DNA of 64,000 bases from positions 4,724,159 to 4,788,158 of the forward strand of contig CM072523.1 of assembly GCA_036898135.1 (NCBI GenBank), in the 5' to 3' direction. The stretch is from Oncomelania hupensis (Eukaryota > Mollusca > Gastropoda > Littorinimorpha > Pomatiopsidae). A program made the translations under genes and the position numbers. Position 1 is the first letter of the stretch. Each line of letters starts with the position of its first letter. Below, in pieces: positions 20,536-31,998 of the stretch. The notes under the pieces are model-generated. The model saw only the letters and a list, made by a program, of their open reading frames with translations. It was not told where the DNA came from and did no database searches.

Positions 20536-21567
20536 TCAGACCAGTTCATACCAGCATTGTTTGGCTAACAGAGCTAACACATGGCCAACGAATGTTATTA
20601 CAGGTGGTGCAACAACTGCATTTAAAAATGGCCTACATACGTTTTTGTTTAACAGGAATACGAGACTTTGGGAAATGCAGTCCTTGAAAAACATCTCGAG
20701 GACTTCCAAACAAAACAAATCTAGACACCTTCAAATTGTGCAGTGAAAAAAAACAAAACATGGATAACCCACAGTCATATGAGTTAAATTTGGCTGTTTA
20801 GAATCAGAGGTATTTTCAGAAGCAGAGGCATTTACAACAAAAGTGCGCAACTTGCATGTGAGTGAACACATGCAAATGATGAAAAATTATGAATGACTTA
20901 TGTTTATTCGTATTTCTTTACAACTTACTTAGCTGATTATAACTGATTTGGTCTTAAATTAAAAGTCTTCAAAGAAAAACTTCAGTTTTTAAAAAGGAAG
21001 TATTAACAACTGCGAACAGTCATCGTGTTGTCCAATGGCTCGTGTGATAGTCTGTCGGACTTCGTCGTTGGTGTTCAGACCAGCATTTTCTCGCTAACAG
21101 AGCTAACACATGGCCAACGGATGCTATTACAGGTGGTGCAACAACTGCATTTAAAAATGGCCTAGATACCTTTTTGTTAAGCAGGAATACGAGACTTTGG
21201 GAAATGCAGTCCTTGAAAAACATCTCGAGGACTTCTAAACAAAACAAATCTTCAAATTGTGCAGCTACAAACAAACAAAATATAAACAAACAACAACATT
21301 GATAACCTCCCTTTAGCTGGAATTTTTCCCTAAATAGATTGACTTGCTTTATACTCCAGTCATATGAGTAAAATTTGGCTGTTTAGAATCAGAGGTATTT
21401 ACAGAAGCACAGGAATTTACAACAAAAGTGCGTAACTTGCATGTGAGTGAACACATGCAAATGATGAAAATTTTTGAATGATTTTATGTTTATTCGTATT
21501 GCTTTACAATTTATTTAGCTGATTACGACTGATTTGTTCTTAAATTGAAAGTCTTACAGATTAACTG
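20536..21567. repeat. Second half of array unit 2
   Basis: Two LINE-C-terminus-like modules (20568 and 21100) flank a beta-half segment. Near 21017 the RTE fragment seen in other units has been reduced to about 60 bases (TCATCGTGTTGTCCAATGGC). No gene. Confidence 0.6.
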
Positions 21568-21630
21568 AGTCTCCTCTCTGAAAATCCTTACGGGAAGAGA
21601 GGGGACTATAAACTGATAAACAAACAAACA
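21568..21630 (+). mobile_element. ~60-bp hairpin retroposon tail, junction of units 2 and 3
   Basis: AGTCTCCTCTCTGAAAATCC ... AGAGAGGGGACTATAAACTG, then (AAAC)n. The arms GTCTCCTCTCT and AGAGAGGGGAC can pair. Further copies are at 26712 and two tandem copies at 31746-31868, all at the same unit junction. Confidence 0.75.
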
Positions 21631-22200
21631 TTAACGGTATTCATTGACCATGTGGTTTGGTCTTTGGGACTCTTAGCTACTTATGGCAGATTTTTTGGGA
21701 GTGCCCATTCGTGTATGGGTGCAAATATAAAAAACATCGATAAAAATATGTTAGAGAGAGAGCGAGGTGACTTAATTCTGCAATTTACGGGAGATATAAT
21801 TTAGTCTAATGAAATATAAATATGCTGCAATTGCTGCTGTGTATAAGTACTTCTGTTACTTGTGGTGCGTGTGATATTTCCAGAAGTGTCTTTCATCGTT
21901 TCTGTGGCATTGGTGCACACACATGATTTCCTTGTCATTTTATGAAGACAATAATGACTGTGAGAGAATCCTGCATTGCTCTTCTGTCCAGTTCTCCCTT
22001 ACTGTGCGCATGCCTTTTGGGATATTATTGTTGATTTTTCGGTTGGCATCAGCTCCTTGAGAGGTGTTCTTTTTTTTTTCTTTTTTTAACCTCTTTTCGG
22101 TTATCACACAGATTCAAAAGTTGAGGTGTGTGAAATAAATAAATAAATAAATAAATAAATAAATACTTATTCTGTCTGGGTAAACCCAAAATATTTCCGC

Positions 22201-22437
22201 CCATCGCCATAGCTTAGTGGTAGAGCAGAGCGTTGGCTTGGCACACCGATGACCCAGGTTCGAATCCCGTGACGGGAAAGATAAATGTGGCCATTTTTCA
22301 CTGTCCATTTTAGCAGAAGGATTCTCTGGTGGTTCAGTGTTGATTCAGGTCCCTACCCCTCTTTCCCTGGGATGGTTATCCCCGTCTGCCATATCGCCCA
22401 TGGTGGGTGTAGACGTTAAACCTCAGTGTTCATTAAC
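22201..22437 (+). mobile_element. tRNA-derived SINE, array unit 3
   Basis: Box A TAGCTTAGTGGTAGAGCA at about 22213 and box B GGTTCGAATCC at about 22257, with the same body and 3' end as in unit 1. Confidence 0.8.
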
Positions 22438-23052
22438 CCCCAACTTAAGTGGTTTTTCCCTGGCGCAAAGCAAGAAGTTTTTTTTTAAAAACGTTTTTAA
22501 AAATTGGTCGATAGCAGACGTCAACGTTCGAATCTCAATTAATTTAGCTGTTACTTTCTACAGCTCCAGACTAATTCAAAGTAATGTCCAAATGGTTCAA
22601 CACATTTTTGAATTTTTAAGACAAAATCAACAATAACACATTCGGGTGCGATATTTTAGATGAACTACGTGAAGACACCCGTTTTGATTAGAAACGTTCT
22701 TGATGCATAGAAACGGTAGTTATATATTTAAGTTTTGACTGTAAACCTTTTTGTTTACTTGTCAACATCTCAGCCCATTGAAGGAGTTTCCTCAGAAGGC
22801 CAGGGTTTATCTACTTTAATCAAGCCGTGTTACCACATCACAAGCCTTTTCAAGATAGTCCTACCATTTTTATTGTTTATTATTTAAGACATCCAAGTAC
22901 CCAAACATTTCAAATGATTATCGATCACAATCGGCATGCGTACTTATCCGGAATTTTCAACAAACTATTATGTGCACGATTACCTGCTCCCATCGACTGG
23001 AACATCCCTATCACTACGTCAGAAACAGTCTGAATCTTCCTTCAAAACTGCT

Positions 23053-23089
23053 ATTCTTCTTCTTCTTCTTCTTTTTCTTCTTCTTCTTC

Positions 23090-23156
<67 letters not shown>

Positions 23157-23161
23157 TATCA

Positions 23162-23239
<78 letters not shown>

Positions 23240-23240
23240 T
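23053..23240. repeat. (TTC)n, (ATC)n and (ATT)n microsatellite, unit 3
   Basis: Three different trinucleotide repeats in succession at the locus that is pure ATT in units 2 and 4. Confidence 0.95.
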
Positions 23241-23337
23241 AACAATTCCTTCTAGTACTGCAAAAATATGTAGTTTTTACAATGGAAAACAAATAGCCAA
23301 AGTCTAAAATAAAAGGCCAATAGATTGTGTCCTGGGG

Positions 23338-23400
<63 letters not shown>
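23338..23400. repeat. (AAT)n microsatellite
   Basis: AAT run at the point where units 2 and 4 pass into the RTE tail. Unit 3 instead passes into the inserts below. Confidence 0.95.
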
Positions 23401-23404
23401 GTCT

Positions 23405-23905
23405 AAGAACAATTCTGCTGAAACAACCCTAGTTGTAAAACTGAAAGCTTTTCACCAGCCAGTCACTTTACAATAAAGACATCCTACGCAGGGGACGCTG
23501 AGGCTATACTCTAATGTATCAAACCCCCGTTTACAAAAACAAAATAGAATACAAACTTCATTATAAATTATCAACAAAATACATACATATAAAATGCCTA
23601 CATTGCTAAATAATAACATCATAGGAAGCCCTAGTGACCACCTGGCAGAAAGCGTCCAATATTCCCAAGCTGATCCAACAGACCTCATACACAAATAAGG
23701 AGTCTTGTCCCGGAAGAGTTTTCAAGAGAAAAGGTAGGTGACTGGTCTAGCGAAGAAGAAGATAGTATAGCAGATTAATAGAACAGAGCATGAATGAGAA
23801 AGAGCAAATGAGAAAAACAGCGACAGTGGGAATTTAAAGCACGAAATTTCCAGAAAGTGGGGATACTATTTATACTGAAACCCCCGGCACCCCAACGGGG
23901 GAAAT
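23405..23905 (-). mobile_element. 708-bp retroposon family, partial copy, unit 3
   Basis: Matches the inverted family from the AAACAACCCTAG region to the CCCCGGCACCCCAACGGGGG region, but both ends are missing. It is more diverged from the family than the copies at 51048 and 59795. Confidence 0.8.
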
Positions 23906-23924
23906 TACAATATTTATTTATTTT

Positions 23925-24245
23925 ATTTATTTATTTATTTATTTAATCGTTCTTATATAGCGCTTTTCCAGCTCAAGAGCTGCTCAAGGCGCTGGCCGAT
24001 ACAGGATCTAACTCAAGCCGCCCGAGACGCCCACCCGCAGCCTTTGGGCGCATGGTCTGACGCCCGGACAACTGAGCACAATCCTGGGCAGCCAGGGATG
24101 GGGGAGAAGGACCTACGTGCATGCTGGGTGTTTTCTTGTCACCGGCACTCACCCGTCTAGGACATGAGCGTCAGGATCTTTAAAGTCCGTTATGATGGAA
24201 TGTATGCGACACAGACTAGACCTCGGTTTATACTCTCATCCTATA
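23925..24245 (-). mobile_element. Repeat with TATATAGCGC hairpin end and (TTTA)n tail
   Basis: Starts with (TTTA)n, then TATATAGCGCTTTTCCAGC and AGAGCTGCTCAAGGCGCTGG. It continues for 270 bases to ACTAGACCTCGGTTTATACT. A related copy with an (ATT)n tail is at 34528-34975. In the sense (minus) direction the AGCGC/GCGCT hairpin is at the 3' end, as in the LINEs at 1885 and 3966. No coding sequence. Confidence 0.75.
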
Positions 24246-24675
24246 TATATATAGGTTGTGATGAAACAACAAATAGTATTCAAAACCACACATAACAAAT
24301 ATTATTTTCTGGGACTGTGAGGGAAGGGAAGGGGAAGTGGGGGAGGAGAGGGAGGGAGGGGGAAGAGGAAATTAGTTTGACCACTGCTGATGTCCAGGTT
24401 TCTCTAATCATGCTTGCTCCCGCTTTTCCTATTTGAATTCCTCCCATTTCTCATCTTTTTTTCCTCCCTCTGCGCTGTTCTCGCTGAACGATGTAAGGCT
24501 CTCGGAGCCATTGACTAACCTGCCTTCGTTCAATCTTTGGCCCGCACCTTTGACCCCTGATCTACGCTGGCGAACTCAATCTCTGACCTTTGACCTTTGC
24601 TTTCAATCTTGGGAACCTTTGACCCTTGTTCTTTCAATGGTGAAGATTGATGCTGTCTTCATTAATGACGGTTTT

Positions 24676-24744
<69 letters not shown>

Positions 24745-24774
24745 CCTCTCTCTCCCTCCCTCTCTCTAACTCTC

Positions 24775-24833
<59 letters not shown>

Positions 24834-25004
24834 CTTTTCTGTCTTCTTTTCTGCTCGCCTTTTTTTCTTGCTGTGTTATCTCGCCTTCCTACTTTTTTTT
24901 CTCCATTCTTTTCTTCGTTTCTTTGCTACTTGTTTGTTGTCGTTTAGTTTGTCTTTCTTTCTTGTCTTTTAGTTGGCTTCTTTGCCTTCTTTTGTGGGGG
25001 GGGG
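24246..25004. other. Unit 3-specific sequence with long (TC)n
   Basis: G/A-rich stretch, then TTTGACC-rich sequence (24545-24630) including TGACCTTTGACCTTT at 24584-24598. Imperfect (TC)n follows at 24680-24832, then T-rich sequence. Long open frames here are only repeat translations. Confidence 0.6.
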
Positions 25005-25878
25005 GGAGGTGGGTAAGAGCTTGTGGGTGGAGATATGGTGTGGGGTTGGGTAAGCACATAGACACATAGTGCTCTGCATGTCAGTCAAAAACCACTGTTC
25101 AGACCAGTTCATACCAGCATTTTTGGGCTAACAGAGCTAACACATGGCCAACGAATGTTATTACAGGTGGTGCAACAACTGCATTTAAAAATGGCCTACA
25201 TACGATTTTGTTTAACAGGAATACGAGACATTGGGAAATGCAGTCCTTGAAAAACATCTCGAGGACTTCTAAACAAAACAAATCTAGACACCTTCAAATT
25301 GTGCAGTGAAAAAAAACAAAACATGGATAACCCACCTTTAGCTGGATTATTTCCCTTAACAGATTGACTTGCTTCATATTGCAGTCATATGAGTAAAATT
25401 TGGCAGTTTAGAATCAGAGGTATTTTCAGAAGCAGAGGCATTTACAACAAAAGTGCGTAACTTGCATGTGAGTGAACACATGCAAATGATGAAAAATTAT
25501 GAATGACTTATGTTTATTCGTATTTCTTTACAACTTACTTAGCTGATTATAACTGATTTGGTCTTAAATTAAAAGTCTTCAAAGAAAAACTTCAGTTTTT
25601 AAAAAAGAAGTATTAACAACTGCGAACATTCTGGGAGCTGATTCCCAAATATTTAGCTACGTATAGCAGATTTTATGACAGTGCTCATCCTAGCATGGGT
25701 GCGAATAATAAAAACATCGACAGAAATATTATATATATACATAAGTCGACTTAATTCTGCAATTTTCGGGAGATATATTTTAGTCTAATGAAATGTAAAT
25801 ATGCTGCATTGATGCTGTGTATAAGTACATCTGTTACTGGTGGTACGTGTATTATTTCCTTACTGTTCATACCAGTTC

Positions 25879-26195
25879 CTATCCTATCCTATCCCATAAC
25901 TCGGAGGTCGTAGGGGCACCACAGATGATCGTTTAACCAGCGTACTCCATCTTTCCTTGTCCTCAGCAACCCTGATTGTTTCGCTCAGTGTCAAACCAGT
26001 CCATTCTCGAATGTTGTCCTCCCACCTCTTTTTCGGTCTCCCTCTTCGTCTACCTCCTTGCGCTGTGCCTTGAAGGATGGTCTTTGCGAGATCTGATGAT
26101 CTGGTGACGTGGCCATACCATCGGAGTTTCCGTTTATTCACCACTGTGAGCAGGTCATCGTGTTGTCCAATGGCTCGTCGTTGGTGAGACCAGCA
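25879..26195 (-). pseudogene. RTE-type LINE 3' fragment, array unit 3
   Basis: Same 3' fragment as at 16321, with TVVNKRKLRWYGHVTRSSDL and GRPKKRWEDNIREWTGLTLS. A small duplication of GAGACCAGCATTGGT lies near 26187-26210. Confidence 0.85.
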
Positions 26196-26711
26196 TTGGT
26201 GAGACCAGCATTTTCTCGCTAACAGAGCTAACACATGGCCAACGGATGTTATTACAGGTGGTGCCAAAACTGCATTTAAAAATGGCTTAGATACGTTTTT
26301 GTTTAACAGGAATACGAGACTTTGGGAAATGCAGTCCTTGAAAAACATCTCGAGGACTTCTAAACAATACAAATCTAGAAAACTTCAAATTGTGCAGCGA
26401 CAAACAAACAAACAAAAAAAAAGCATTGATAACCTCCCTTTAGCTGGAATTTTTCCCTAAATAGATTGACTTGCTTTATATTCCAGTCATATGAGTAAAA
26501 TTTGGCTGTTTAGAATCAGAGGTATTTACAGAAGCACAGGAATTTACAACAAAAGTGCGTAACTTGCATGTGAGTGAACACATGCAAATGATGAAAATTT
26601 TTGAATGATTTTATGTTTATTCGTATTGCTTTACAATTTATTTAGCTGATTACGACTGATTTGTTCTTAAATTGAAAGTCTTAAAGATTAACTGCCTTAT
26701 GATTAACGGTA

Positions 26712-26782
26712 AGTCTCCTCTCTGAAAATCCTTATCGGGAAGAGAGGGGACTATAAACTGATACACATACATACATACATAC
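26712..26782 (+). mobile_element. 71-bp hairpin retroposon tail with 10-bp TSD, junction of units 3 and 4
   Basis: Flanked by ATTAACGGTA at 26702-26711 and 26783-26792. It holds the CTCCTCTCTG / AGAGAGGGGA hairpin and an (ATAC)n tail. The clean duplication shows it arrived by target-primed insertion. Confidence 0.85.
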
Positions 26783-27358
26783 ATTAACGGTATTCATTGA
26801 ACATGTGGTTTGTTCATTGGGACTCTTAGCTACTTATGGCAGATTTTTTGGGAGTGCCCATTCGTATATGGGTGCAAATATTAAAAACATCGATAAAAGT
26901 ATGTTAGAGAGAGAGCGAGGTGACTTAATTCTGCAATTTACGGGAGATATAATTTAGTCTAATGAAATATAAATATGCTGCAATTGCTGCTGTGTATAAG
27001 TACTTCTGTTACTTGTGGTGCGTGTGATATTTCCAGAAGTGTCTTTCATCGTTTCTGTGGCATTGGTGCACACACATGATTTCCTTGTCATTTTATGAAG
27101 ACAATAATGATTGTGAGAGAATCCTGCATTGCTCTTCTGTCCAGTTCTCCCTTGCTGTGCTCATGCCTTTTTGGATGTTATTGTTGATTTTTCGGTTGGC
27201 ATCAGCTCCTTGAGAGGTGTTCTTTTTTTTTTCTTTTTTTTTAACCTCTTTTCGGTTATCACACAGATTCAAAAGTTGAGGTGTGTGAAATAAATAAATA
27301 AATAAATAACTAAATAAATAAATACTTATTCTGTCTGGGTAACCCCAAAATATTTCCG

Positions 27359-27597
27359 CCCATCGCCATAGCTTAGTGGTAGAGCAGAGCGTTGGCTTGG
27401 CACACCGATGACCCAGGTTCGAATCCCGTGACGGGAAAGATAAACGTGGCCATTTTTCACTGTCCATTTTAGCAGAAGGATCCCTCTGGTGGTGCAGTGT
27501 TGTTTCAGGTCCCTACCCCTCGTTCCCTGGCATGCTTATCCCCGTCCGCCATATCGCCCATAGAGGATGTAGACATTAAACCTCAGTGTTCATTAAC
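27359..27597 (+). mobile_element. tRNA-derived SINE, array unit 4
   Basis: Box A TAGCTTAGTGGTAGAGCA at about 27370 and box B GGTTCGAATCC at about 27415, with the same body. Confidence 0.8.
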
Positions 27598-28220
27598 CCC
27601 CAACTTAAGTGGTTTCTTCCCTGGCGCAAAGCAAGAAGTTTTTTTTTAAAACGTTTTTCAAACTTGGTCGATAGCAGACGTCAACGTTCGAATCTCAATT
27701 AATTTAGCTGTTACTTTCTACAGCTCCAGACTAATTCAAAGTAATGTCCAAATGGTTCAACACATTTTTGAATTTTTAAGACAAAATCAACAATAACACA
27801 TTCGGGTGCGATATTTTAGATGAACTACGTGAAGACACCCGTTTTGATTAGAAACGTTCTTGATGCATAGAAACGGTAGTTATATATTTAAGTTTTGACT
27901 GTAAACCTTTTTGTTTACTTGTCAACTTCTCAGCCCATTGAAGGAGTTTCCTCAGAAGGCCAGGGTTTATCTACTTTACTCAAGCCGTGTTACCACATCA
28001 CAAGCCTTTTCGGGATAGGCCTACCATTTTAATTGTTTATTATTTAAGACATCCAATTACCCAAACACCTCAAATGATTATCGATCAAAATCGGCTTGCG
28101 TACTTATACGGAATTTTCAACAAACTATTATGTGTACGATTACCTGCTCCCATCGACTGGAACTAACTCGCTACCCCTATCACTACGTCAGAAACAGTCT
28201 GAATCTTCCTTCAAAACTGC

Positions 28221-28221
<1 letters not shown>

Positions 28222-28286
<65 letters not shown>

Positions 28287-28305
28287 GATTATTATTATTA
28301 GTATT

Positions 28306-28352
<47 letters not shown>
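28222..28352. repeat. (ATT)n microsatellite, unit 4
   Basis: ATT repeats with TGATTA and TAGTAT variants; the locus is shared with units 2 and 3. Confidence 0.95.
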
Positions 28353-28354
<2 letters not shown>

Positions 28355-28465
28355 TAACAATTCCTTCTAGTACTGCAAAAATATGTAGTTTTTACAATGG
28401 ATAACAAATAGCCAAAGTCTAAAATAAAAGGCCAATATATTGTGTCCTGGGGATAATAATAATAA

Positions 28466-29740
28466 TCCTATCCTATCCTATCCTGTTCCGTAACCCGGAG
28501 GTCGTAGGGGTACCACAGATGATCGTTTAACCAGCATACTCCATCTTTCTCCGTCCTCCGCAGCCCTGATCTCTTCGCTCAGTGTCAAACCAGTCCATTC
28601 TCGAATGTTGTCCTCCCACCTCTTTTTTGGTCTCCCTCTTCTTCTACCTCCTTGCACTGTGCCTTGCAGAATAGTCTTTGCAAGGCCTGATGATCTGGTG
28701 ACGTGGCCATACCATCGGAGTTACCGTTTCTTCACCACTGCGAGCAGGTCATCGTGCTGTCCAATGGCTTGTGTGATGGTCTGTCGGACTTCGTCGTTGG
28801 TGATGTGTTGGGTATAGGAAATGCCCAGAAGTCTTCTCTAGCACCTCATCTCCATGCTTTGTATTCTTGGTTGAAGATCTGCTGTGAGGGTCCATGCTTC
28901 GCAAGCATATAGGAAGATGGCAATGACAAGGGAGCGCAGCAGTCTTACTTTGGAATGTAGATTGATGGTCCTGTCTTTCCAAATGGGCTTCAACCTTGTC
29001 AGGGCAGCAGTTGTTTGTGCGATCCTGGAGAGGACTTCCTGTCGGGACCCATTGTCTGATACAATGGCTCCTAAATATTTGAAGCTATGCACTGTGTTGA
29101 GAGATTGGCCTTGGACTTTGAGGTCCGTGTTGATGCCATTGGTGTTGTTGGTCATCTGCTGTGAGGTTACTTATGTTAATCTGATGAATAAAAATTTGAT
29201 GCAGCAACAACAACAACAACAACAAGTTGGTCGTCATTTTGGTCTTCTCTGCACTTATTTCCATTCCATAGCCTCTGGAGGTGGTGTCAAGCCTCTGTAC
29301 CAGCTGTTCAAGTTCTTGTTCCTCTCCAGCCAATCCATCAATGTCATCCGCAAAACGGAGGTTGGAGTTTGCTCTTCCCCCTATGATGACTGTGCCTTCG
29401 TGGTCTGCAAGGGCATCTGACATGATGCGCTCTAGGAAGATGTTGAAGAGTGTTGGAGAGAGTAGGCATCCCTGACGCACACCGATTGTTGTTCTGAACC
29501 AGTTTCCGATGGCGCTGTTGTGGAGGACTGCACTGGTAGTCTTTTCATACAGGCTTTTGATAACTCCAATAATTTTAGGGCTGATATTGGACACTCTCAT
29601 GGTTGCCCACAGAGCTGCATGCCGACTCGGTCAAAGGCCTTCTTGAAGTCTACGAACACATGATATAAGCTTAATCCTCTGAGATGCATAAAGCCAGTGG
29701 AGAAAATGTCGGAGTGGTGTGATATGATGAGATTTTTTTC
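28466..29740 (-). mobile_element. RTE-type LINE, 5'-truncated, array unit 4
   Basis: Same insertion as 18938-20125, but it keeps the frame through the RT core (IIGGRANSNLRFADDIDGLA). It is broken instead by a 72-bp insertion at 29154-29225. The C-terminal block KLRWYGHVTRSSGLAKTILQ has Ser-to-Tyr-type changes (CCGATGGTAT is kept; GTAACTCCG replaces GAAACTCCG). Confidence 0.85.
29154..29225 (+). mobile_element. 72-bp retroposon tail inserted in the RTE of unit 4
   Basis: ATCTGCTGTGAGGTTACTTA to (CAA)n, flanked by GTTGGTC at 29147-29153 and 29226-29232. The unit 2 copy has a single GTTGGTC there, an exact empty site. Confidence 0.85.
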
Positions 29741-30922
29741 CCCGGTCAGACGTGCATTTGAATTCTGAACACGTTGGAGCAGATGAACATTTGTTGACTT
29801 TATGACCTTGACCTTGAAGTGAAGTCATTAATTCATTGGTCATTGATGAGGGCCATCTTACCAAGTTTGGTTATGATACTTGAAATAGATTCTGAGATAT
29901 TAATCCACTTGCAAGTTTTGCACAGATTGCGGATAGACGGACGGACAAAATGTTTTTATGTCATTTTTAACTATTTAGGACTCATCTCGCACAGATTTCC
30001 AAAAATCAGTTGTGTGTGTGTGTGTGTTTGTTTGGTGGGGAGGGGGGAGGTGGGTAAGAGCTTGTGGGTGGGGGATATGGTGTGGGGTTGGGTAAGCACA
30101 TAGACTTATAGTGCTCTGCATGTCAGTCAAAAACCACTGTTCAGACCAGTTCATACCAGCATTTTTTGGCTAACAGAGCTAACACATGGCCAACGAATGT
30201 TATTACAGGTGGTGCAACAACTGCATTTAAAAATGGCCTAGATACGTTTTTGTTTAACAGGAATACGAGACTTTGGGAAATGCAGTCCTTGAAAAACATC
30301 TCGAGGACTTCTAAACAAGACAAATCTAGACACCTTCAAATTGTGCAGTGAAAAAAAACAAACAAACATGGATAACCCACCTTTAGCTGGATTATTTCCC
30401 TTAACAGATTGACTTGCTTCATATTGCAGTCATATGAGTAAAATTTGGCTGTTTAGAATCAGAGGTATTTTCAGAAGCAGAGGCATTTACAACAAAAGTG
30501 CGTAACTTGCATGTGAGTGAACACATGCAAATGATGAAAAATTATGAATGACTTATGTTTATTCGTATTTCTTTACAACTTACTTAGCTGATTATAACTG
30601 ATTTGGTCTTAAATTAAAAGCCTTCAAAGAAAAACTTCAGTTTTAAAAAAAGAAGTATTAACAACTGCGAACATTCTGGGAGCTGATTCCCAAATATTTA
30701 GCTACGTATAGCAGATTTTATGACAGTGCTCATCCTAGCATGGGTGCGAATAATAAAAACATCGACAGAAATATTATATATATACATAAGGCGACTTAAT
30801 TCTGCAATGTTCGGGAGATATATTTTAGTCTAATGAAATGGTAATATGCTGCATTGATGCTGTGTATAAGTACATCTGTTACTGGTGGTACGTGTATTAT
30901 TTCCTTACTGTTCATACCAGTT

Positions 30923-31230
30923 CCTATCCTATCCTATCCCATAACTCGGAGGTCGTAGGGGCACCACAGATGATCGTTTAACCAGCGTACTCCATCTTTC
31001 CTTGTCCTCAGCAACCCTGATTGTTTCGCTCAGTGTCAAACCAGTCCATTCTCGAATGTTGTCCTCCCACCTCTTTTTCGGTCTCCCTCTTCGTCTACCT
31101 CCTTGCACTGTGCCTTGAAGGATGGTCTTTGCGAAATCTGATGATCTGGTGACGTGGCCATACCATCGGAGTTTCCGTTTCTTCACCACTGTGAGCAGGT
31201 CATCGTGTTGTCCAATGGCTCGTCGTTGGT
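30923..31230 (-). pseudogene. RTE-type LINE 3' fragment, array unit 4
   Basis: CCTATCCTATCC tail at 30925 and C-terminal block LLTVVKKRKLRWYGHVTRSS through KRSSVVPLRPPSYGIG, equivalent to 16321 and 25879. Confidence 0.85.
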
Positions 31231-31745
31231 GTTCAGACCAGCATTTTCTCGCTAACAGAGCTAACACATGGCCAACGGATGTTATTACAGGTGGTGCCAA
31301 CACTGCATTTAAAAATGGCCTACATACGTTTTTGTTTAGCAGGAATACGAGACTTTGGGAAATGCAGTCCTTGAAAAACATTTCGAGGACTTCTAAACAA
31401 AACAAATCTAGAAAACTTCAAATTGTGCAGCGACAAACAAACAAAAAACAAACAAACAACAACATTGATAACCTCCCTTTAGCTGGAATTTTTCCCTAAA
31501 TAGATTGACTTGCTTTATATTCCAGTCATATGAGTAAAATTTGGCTGTTTAGAATCAGAGGTATTTACAGAAGCACAGGAATTTACAACAAAAGTGCGTA
31601 ACTTACATGTGAGTGAACACATGCAAATGATGAAAATTTTTGAATGATTTTATGTTTATTCGTATTGCTTTACAATTTATTTAGCTGATTACGACTGATT
31701 TGTTCTTAAATTGAAAGTCTTACAGATTAACTGCATTATGATTAA

Positions 31746-31868
31746 AGTCTCCTCTCTGAAAATCCTTACGGGAAGAGAGGGGACTATAAACTGATGAACA
31801 TAAAGTCTCCTCTCTGAAAATCCTTACCGGGAAGAGAGGGGACTATAAACTGATTAAATAAATAAAAT
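31746..31868 (+). mobile_element. Two tandem hairpin retroposon tails, junction of units 4 and 5
   Basis: Two copies of the AGTCTCCTCTCTG...GGGGACTATAAACTGAT element (31746 and 31804), the second with an (AAAT)n tail. CGGTATTCATTG follows at about 31871. Confidence 0.8.
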
Positions 31869-31998
31869 AACGGTATTCATTGACCATGTGGTTTGTTCTA
31901 TGGGAGTCTTAGCTCCTTATTGCAGATTTTTTATGAGTGCCCATTCGTGTATGGGTGCAAATATTAAAAACATCGATACAAGTATTTTAGAGAGAGAG

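Noticed and set aside
24433..24972. 179-codon frame with Ser/Leu repeats
   Set aside because: Mostly (TC)n translation; the flanking parts have no recognisable domain.
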